NCBI GenBank assembly: GCA_959347315.1
Contig: OY365809.1
Coordinates: 44,013,568 to 44,077,567 of the forward strand
DNA length: 64,000 nt
Direction of reading: 5' to 3'
Source: Bimastos eiseni
Lineage: Eukaryota > Annelida > Clitellata > Crassiclitellata > Lumbricidae
The first letter of the stretch is position 1. Each line of letters begins with the position of its first letter. The position numbers and the translations under genes were made by a program. Shown piece by piece: positions 12,001 through 20,300 of this stretch. Under the pieces are notes generated by a model that did not search any database, was not told the origin of the DNA, and was given only the letters and a program-made list of their open reading frames with translations.

Positions 12001-14299
12001 GGTATTTAGGCAAACATAAACTATTTTTACATACTATAGAAAATGAAATCAAACATCATGATAATACATACCAAAATAATTATTTCAAGTGAATTAATTT
12101 AAATTTTAACCAGAATCAAAACAAAGCACACAGAATTCAATCTTAGAGCGTTTTAAGCTAAGCACGTGAAATTGTTAAAATTGTAAACAGCAAATTGTTA
12201 AAAGTGGATTTATAAATAATAAGTAAGAACGTCAAATCAATTTGCCAGGTGGCAGCTACTGGTGCTAGTTTTGGTTCACAACGTATTATGAACTTCGATT
12301 AAACAATGAAGGTCCGTGGTACATGGAATTTCCCATTGGTAGGCAAAATTGCATAAACTGAAAAAAAGTTTGTTATATAACAAAACCTTCAACCTACCCC
12401 CCCTCCACCCTACACAATATAATGCTAACAAAACCGGAACCCACCCACCTACCCCCCTGAGCGTTATATAATATGTGAACGGCCCCTAAATTGGACTTCT
12501 GTAATAAAATATCACCACTCGTTCATACTGCACTTGTAGACCTAACTATATAGAGGTATGTCAGTTTTAAATTAAACGGAAATTATTATGTTTAGCAATA
12601 TTCAACCGACAAGACTTGAACTTAGCATCTTGTAGAAGCTATGGTCACAATCATGGACGTTCTCACTTGGTGCATGCGGAATGAATTTTTCCGGTTGGGA
12701 GAAAATGCACATTTTGTGGAGAAAGATACATTATGGGGAGAAAAGATATACTTTATATGAAGAAAAGATGTATTTTGTGGAAAAAAGATTTCTTATGTGG
12801 AGAAAAGGTACATCGTGTGGATTAGAGGTAATTTATGTGGAGAAAAGGCACATTTTGTGGAGAAAAGCTACCTCATGTGGAGGAGAGGTACCTTATGTGG
12901 AGAAAAGGTGCCTAATGTGGTAGAAATGTACCTTATGCGTACACATGAGGTACATTTTCTCCAAACCGGCCACAAGTTTTTGTCGCAAGTGAGACAGCGG
13001 TAGACACTGTGGTTTTTACCCACTTGTTTGCTAATGTCTGGCCATGGCAGACATTATTGCCTGCTAGTTTTAGCCTACGCCCACGATTGCTTTGAGCATC
13101 TATCCCGAACGGACGGGCAATCGGAAACGATAAAGAACCGGACGGGCTTGAGTTGCTCAGAGGAAGCGCGGCGATTGCATATCCCCGCCGGCAGCAGAGC
13201 GCGACGATAGAGGGCGATATTGGAGCACGTAGGCTGGCTGTGGTGTAGGGGAAGGCTGGAGGGACCGTCCCAGGAACGTGACCACTGGGATAAAGGGTCC
13301 ACGGACACCCAGTTCAGTGATTCAGGATATTGGATTCTGATGAAGGCGGGTGGGTGTTTTGACCACAAATCAGGCTGCACAGCCTCGTGAATAAGCTAGT
13401 GCCCTGCGCTTGGCTGTCGAGTTGCGCTTTGTGTCCATGTTTGGAAAGTGACATTTTTCGACCTGTACTTAAACCAGGAGCATGGACTTAGAGGAAGGAC
13501 AATAGGGGATAGTCCCATCCAAAATTTCAGGTAAAGGAGATGGAGCTGCTAATACCCCTCAATATTTCACAAATATTCCTAGATATTATAAATTTCCACA
13601 GTGCTTCCACCATTCATCTTTATTTGCTGCATCCATGGACCATGCTTGAGAATCGAAATTGTTTCCTATCTGTCCCCCGAACTCCACTTTTGTAGACCTG
13701 TCCCCCTAAACTGAGGACGAATTCTCCGCGTTTGACCTAAACCCTATTCTGACTATTCTCCGAACTCAGAACCAAGTCACCGCCTTATATTTAGAGTGTT
13801 GTAGGCCTACGCGCTTGCGTTATGCTAAATGCATTGGTATGTTTTGATTATGTTATGGACATGCGCGCAGCTTAGAGGGAACATTGCTTAATAACATGTT
13901 ATGTTGCTACTTCCGTTGGTGCTGTGTGTTAACAGACACGAGAGCAGGCGGCCATGACGGTGCTGAGCAATCACGTGATCGTCTGCCTGTTTGCCGATGC
14001 TCATTCGGCCGTCATCGGACTACGCAATCTCATCATGCCACTTCGCGCCAGTAACTTCGAGTACGACGAACTCAAGTACGTCGTCATAATTGGAGACAAG
14101 GAGTACATCCGAAAGGAGTGGAAGAGCGTCTGCAACTTCCCCAAAATCAGCATACTCAACGCAAGTTTATAGAACACGCCCGGACAGGGCAAGGCGAACC
14201 GTCTGTTCTGTCGGTCTGTCTCTGACTGTGGTTGCTGTCTATGTCTGTCTGTTGCGCGCTCTCTCTCTCTCTCTTTCTCTTTGTCGCTCTTACTCTCTC

Positions 14300-14336
<37 letters not shown>

Positions 14337-17300
14337 GTGTTGAGTTTGGGTAGGTCGATGAGTAGGTGCAGGGTGGCAGAGATGTAGAGATGGTGATAGA
14401 AGGGAGGAAGTGAAGACAGATTTAGGTTGATTGGTTAGTTTGAGTTGATGCATTGATTTGTTTGATTGATTGTTGATTGTATAGTTGGTTGGTTGATTGA
14501 TTGGCTGACTAAATGACTGGCTAACTGTTCTTACGTGGCTTAGATGTTCTTAGAAGTCACAGACGTTCTTAGGAGTCCTAAATGTTCCCGGGATTCATGG
14601 ATGTTCTTAGGAGTCATAAATATTCTCAGGAGTCATACATATTCTAGGTTTTCTGAGGAGTCAGATATTCTCAGGAGTCATGTAGGCCTATATTCTAGAT
14701 ATTCTTATAAGTCATAGATATTCTCAGGAGACATGGGTGTTGTTTAGAAGGAGTCATAGATATTCTCAGGAGTCATGGGTGTTCTTTATGAGTCGTTGAT
14801 GTCCTTAGGGTTCACCTCTTAATCGTGCCAACCTTCGCGCTGTCCACATCAACCTTTGCGATATGTGCATCATATTATCAGCGAGGAGTTCATCCACTGA
14901 CGATAGCAACCTCGTCGATAAGGAAGCCATCCTCTGCTCACTCAACATCAAGGCCATGTCCTTTGACGATACGATGGGACTGCTCCAATTGGCCGGAAAC
15001 GGCGGACCAGGTCAGCCACCCCAGGCGTTGTAGTCCAAACGTAAAGTAGGGTAATGTATGTGTGCAAGTAAGGTAGCGTATATATACTTATGTGTGTGAA
15101 TATTTTTGATGCGCCCTTTGAGAACATCGTATTGGATCCTTAATAGAGATGGGCAACTAATTAATCCATCAGATTATAATTGATTAGGTAATCGATTAGA
15201 CAAACAGCTAATTCTAATACTAATCCCAATCGGCGGTCGCCTTATCCTAATTCTATTTGACTAGCAGTATGTAGGTCTGCCTAATTCTAATCATAAAACA
15301 ATTAGCTCATCGATTAGATATACTCATTGCTTCTTTTGTTGATGACTTTGGCATGGTCCTATCTTACGAAAAGAAGAGTTGAAATCCCCCACCCCACCCC
15401 AGCCCGATAAATCAGACGCTGGGTCTTGGTGACTCAGTCTAGAGGTTTTTGGCACTGTGGGTCCCTCCAGTTGGAACTGCTACCTCAGTCATTTAGGACC
15501 GACTATTCTTCCTTTGCCCTGTTCAGTTCCTTATACATGACACTGTATACCACAGGAAAGCTTCCTTCTTCATCGGTTAAGACATTGGCCCCAGTCGGGA
15601 GCACCTCACAATTTAAATGGAGCTATATAAATGCTTGATTACGATTACGGTGGTCGAGGTGGTGGTGGTGACAATAACAAGTGATAACAATCAGACGGTG
15701 ATGTAGATTTTGCTGTAACTCACTACTCCTTCGGTTGTACTGGGAGAGGCACCATATAAATCTGTAAATACAATACAACAAAGTTTGACTCTGAATGTTT
15801 TCTTGATCCGCTGATGTCGTCTGCTGTGACTCTCTAGGATTCCTTCCGCCTGGCCAGAACATCGTTCCTTCGGATATGAAACCTCCAAAACGTGGCGTCG
15901 CCTCAGGCAACGAAGTTCCCATGATCACAGAACTCTGTAAGCACTCATTCTCAGACTCTATATAAAATATATATAAATATATATATATGTGTGTGTGTGT
16001 GTTTGTTTGTGGGTGATTGTGTGTACATATATGTAAGTAAGTATGTACTTTATTGAACCACTTGGAAACATGCTACGGGAACATTAATATATGAACAATC
16101 AAAAACTGCACATGAATCACAATATAATCCTAATGAGACATCGGAGTATATTTTATGTAAAGAGAAAGCAAGAAATATGAATCGCGAACACTGCACGTAT
16201 ATATTTATATATACAACCAGTAAAGATATTTATGTATAGATGCACACATATATATATATATAATATAAATATATACAATTATGATTTTATATATATATAT
16301 GTATATATATATGTTCCGTATGAACTGTTATGTAATGTAAATGTTAATCTTCGAAATTTCTCCGCACCACAAAACGGCACAAAATTCAGATTAGCTGGAC
16401 CAGCTTATCCGCCAGCGCTCTAGGCCCTGTCTAACTATGTCGGCAATAGCCAGGCTGCTTTTTCTGGTGCCAGGTCAAAGTCCTGAAAGGTAAAGCCGAG
16501 CATGGTTAATGTTGTATTTTATCTGTATTGAATCTAGACAATAGTGATAACAAAAGACTTACAATAATTCTTGATCGCACTTCAGTTTTATGCCTATCTG
16601 GATTATAATCGACGGTGGCCGTACAGTCAGTGACCACCTACCTGACCCTGCTTGACCACCTGTGTCCATTCTTCTAGGCAACGATGCCAATGTCCAGTTC
16701 CTCGACCAAGATGACGACGATGACCCAGACACTGAGCTCTACATGACGCAACCGTTCGCTTGCGGCACTGCCTTTGCCGTCAGCGTACTCGACTCGCTCA
16801 TGAGCACCGTACGTTGCTCAGAGCACACTCTCTATCTCATTCATTTATTCGAATCATCCGATTAATCAGGTCAATTATTTAGTAAATCCAATTGATTCAC
16901 TACTTAATTGATCTGATAGAGAATTAATATATTTAATTAACATGGTCATTGAGTATACATCGAACACTCCTGACGTCGTATGGTTTCTGCTCCGGTGAGC
17001 AGAAGAGAGCACAGTGAGCAGAGCACAGTGCACACCATCCATCAAATTTCTTATACGCTCTATAAGACTCATTTCATTTCCGTAGATGGCGCCGCAATTT
17101 TTTTTACTCTGCAGACACATTTTCAAATTGTTAATTAATTCATTAAAAAATTAATCAAGTAATTAATTAACAAATTGAAAACTTAGTTAATTAATTAACA
17201 AATTAAATAACTAACTAATGAATTCATTAATAATTAATATCCTTTGATTGGATTCCTAGGGCGCTTGTTGCATTGTAGACGTATTTCAATGACAACGCCC

Positions 17301-20300
17301 TGACGTTGATTCGTACCCTGATCACGGGGGGTGCCACCCCGGAGCTGGAGCAGATCCTGGCCGAGGGTGTCGGCATGAGGGGCGGCTACTGCACCCCGGA
17401 AAGCCTCGAGCACCGCAACCGCTGCCGCGTCGCCCTGCTGCCTCTCTACGAAGGCCTATTTGCTCAATATGGAGTATGTATCGAAAATGGAACATGTGCT
17501 GACTATGGAGTAGGCCTATGTATCGAGAATGGAGTATGTCTTGAGTATGGAGTATGTTTGTCGAGAATGGAGTATGTCTTGAGTATGGAGTGTTAGCCTT
17601 ACAACACAACTTAACCTGGGATTGACTTTTGAACCCAGTGAGTGCGCAGCTTTAGTTGTGAAATTCGCCCTGATCGCAAGTGTTCCGTTTGGTGAGCGCT
17701 CCAAGCGAAACCGTGATAAAAATTGACACGCCTGATTTGCATGTTATGCAAATCATCAAATGCAAATGGCGGCTGCTATTATAAGCTTACTTAATGTCGA
17801 AGAATTGTTCAAATCGAAAAAAAATTTTAAATATCAGAAATTAAAGTAAATTGTGTGCTGATAATAGCCACGTTCACCTAGAAATTCGCATAAGAACGAT
17901 TTGTAACAAAATCAAATTAATATTGGCATTGCTTAAGTATTTATATTTCGCTGATTTGTGAATTCACCTCAGAATACGATACGCTTTTGAATGGTCTGGG
18001 TCGTTGCTTTTAGGACGGCCATAAGTATGGCGACCTGTTCGCATTTGCGTTACGTACGTACGGCATCCTGTGCATTGGTCTCTATCGGTTTCGTGACGTC
18101 ACGAGCACAATCATCGAAAATCCGACAGCCAAACGATACGTCATAACGAACCCACCTGATGACATGGCGCTTCTTTCGTCTGACAAGGTAGGGGTCTCTG
18201 TTGGTTAGACTGTGCGGGAAACTTTTATAGTTTATCTAGTGTCAGTTTCCGCAGATCTTTGCGTATTGTGAATATATATCAGAACCCAGTGAGCGTTCTG
18301 GCTTATGCTATTTTGCCTGTTTGCCTGTCAATGGGAAATTCCATGTACCACGGACCTTCATTGTTTAATCGAAGTTCACAATACGTTGTGAACCAAAACT
18401 AGCACCAGTAGCTGCCACCTGGCATTCTTACTTATTATTTATAAATCCACTTTTAACAATTTGCTGCTTACAGTTTTAACAATTTCACGTGCTTAGCTTA
18501 AAACGCTCTAAGATTGAATTCTGTGTGCTTTGTTTTGATTCTGGTTAAAATTTAAATTAATTCACTTGAAATAATTATTTTGGTATGTATTAACATGATG
18601 TTTGATTTCATTTTCTATAGTATGTAAAAATAGTTTATGTTTGCCTAAATACCCAATTGCAGTTGTAGTACGCACTCTGTATACATCCTACGCTATTAAA
18701 TAGGTAGAGTTGTACCGCGAACCTATCGATAAATACCTGATAGTGCAATGCAACCAATAGTGCAACCAATCCATTCTGTGTGATACTGTAATGCTCATTT
18801 CTTGTGCAAAACAGAAGGGAAACTAAAATGATGCTTTTAAATAGGATGTACGTCACTACCATGTATTATCATGCTGTATTAGTAGGCTTAGGCCTTCATG
18901 TACATACATGGTGACAATCGTCGACTACCCCATTAGTTACCGTAATTAATACAAGTGAAATTAGAGCCATTAAAAGTCCGATTATTAAGATGCAGACTAG
19001 CTCCATACATCCGGTCTAATCATCATTGGCACGAGAGAGTACACAATTTTGAGGTAGCTTTTGCTACATTGCTACTTGCATGGGCATATGATGATTTTTA
19101 CTACAGTTCTTGAATTGGATAAAGGCAATTATCAGCTGAATCACTACTATTAAAGTGCTAACTAACATCGTATTCTTATAAAAGTGTCAAATTGTGTAAT
19201 ACAATTATGTCGATTGTATGTCTTTTAACATGCTTAAGACGGGTGGGGTAGGGGGGGTAGGTAGCATAGCTGTTATATAATATAGGGGTGGGGGGGGGGT
19301 CACAGCTGCTGTTATATAACGTTATTATGGGTCTGGGGTGGGTAAAAAATTGGGATTTTATGCGTTATATAATATGTGAACGGCCCCATATATGATTTCG
19401 CGTAACAAGTCAAGTAACAAATGTCAAGTACTGTAACAAGTGAACGACAAAGCTGTAATGTGCCAAGTGGCCTACTCGTTTCTCAAGTCAAGTGAGGACT
19501 TCCTTTCACGCTACCTATTGTTGAATGTAAAAGTTGTTATTTTAGTGTTTTTCAACTAGGATAAAATCCGATAAATATTTTGTGGCCGAAACGTCGGCCC
19601 AAAAACAAACGAAAATTTTGATTTTACGGCCGAATCCGCAAAAAATTTAGCGCGTGAAGACCTCTGCGCATGCGCTACCATTGGCGCATGCGTACTTTTA
19701 AAAAGCACCTTAAATTTTTAGGTCTATTATGCGTTCTGAGGGTCGTTTAACCATAACCATGTGTTTTTATTGAACTCAACAGTAGGCCTATAACAGTTAA
19801 TGAAAGATACGTCTAAATGCTAGACGATTTAGGCCTACATGAGTTGGGAACAATAGATATATAGAAAATACCCTAAATGGAGCATATAGATCCCGCTAAG
19901 GGTCAGATTAGAAATCGTGAGGGTCGTTTAGGGTCAGGGTTAGGTTAGTGTCGTTTTTAACATATACAAAAATCCTTTCGGCCGCAGAAGTAACTTTATG
20001 TGCGTTTTTAGGCTGAACTTTCGGCCGCATAAGCTCCACTCTTTCAAATATGCCTGGTGTAGTCAGTCTGTTTGCTTGTCATATCTCACCTCCGTATCGC
20101 ATTTCTGTGTGCGTAAAAATGTTTTAAATGTGTTTTAATATTTGTAAGTGTAACAGTTGCGAATTATAATCACTTGATAACTATAATCAGTTACTAATTA
20201 TATACAGTTGTTAGTTATAATCTGTTGATAATAATAATCATTATAACTATAATCAGTAAAACTTATTATAATAGCTGCCGTTGATAAATGACGTCACGCG

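Noticed and set aside
11792..12019. 75-codon frame, present again at 18635-18862
   Set aside because: It lies inside a non-autonomous TIR element and has no transposase motif; identity only shows that the two element copies are young.
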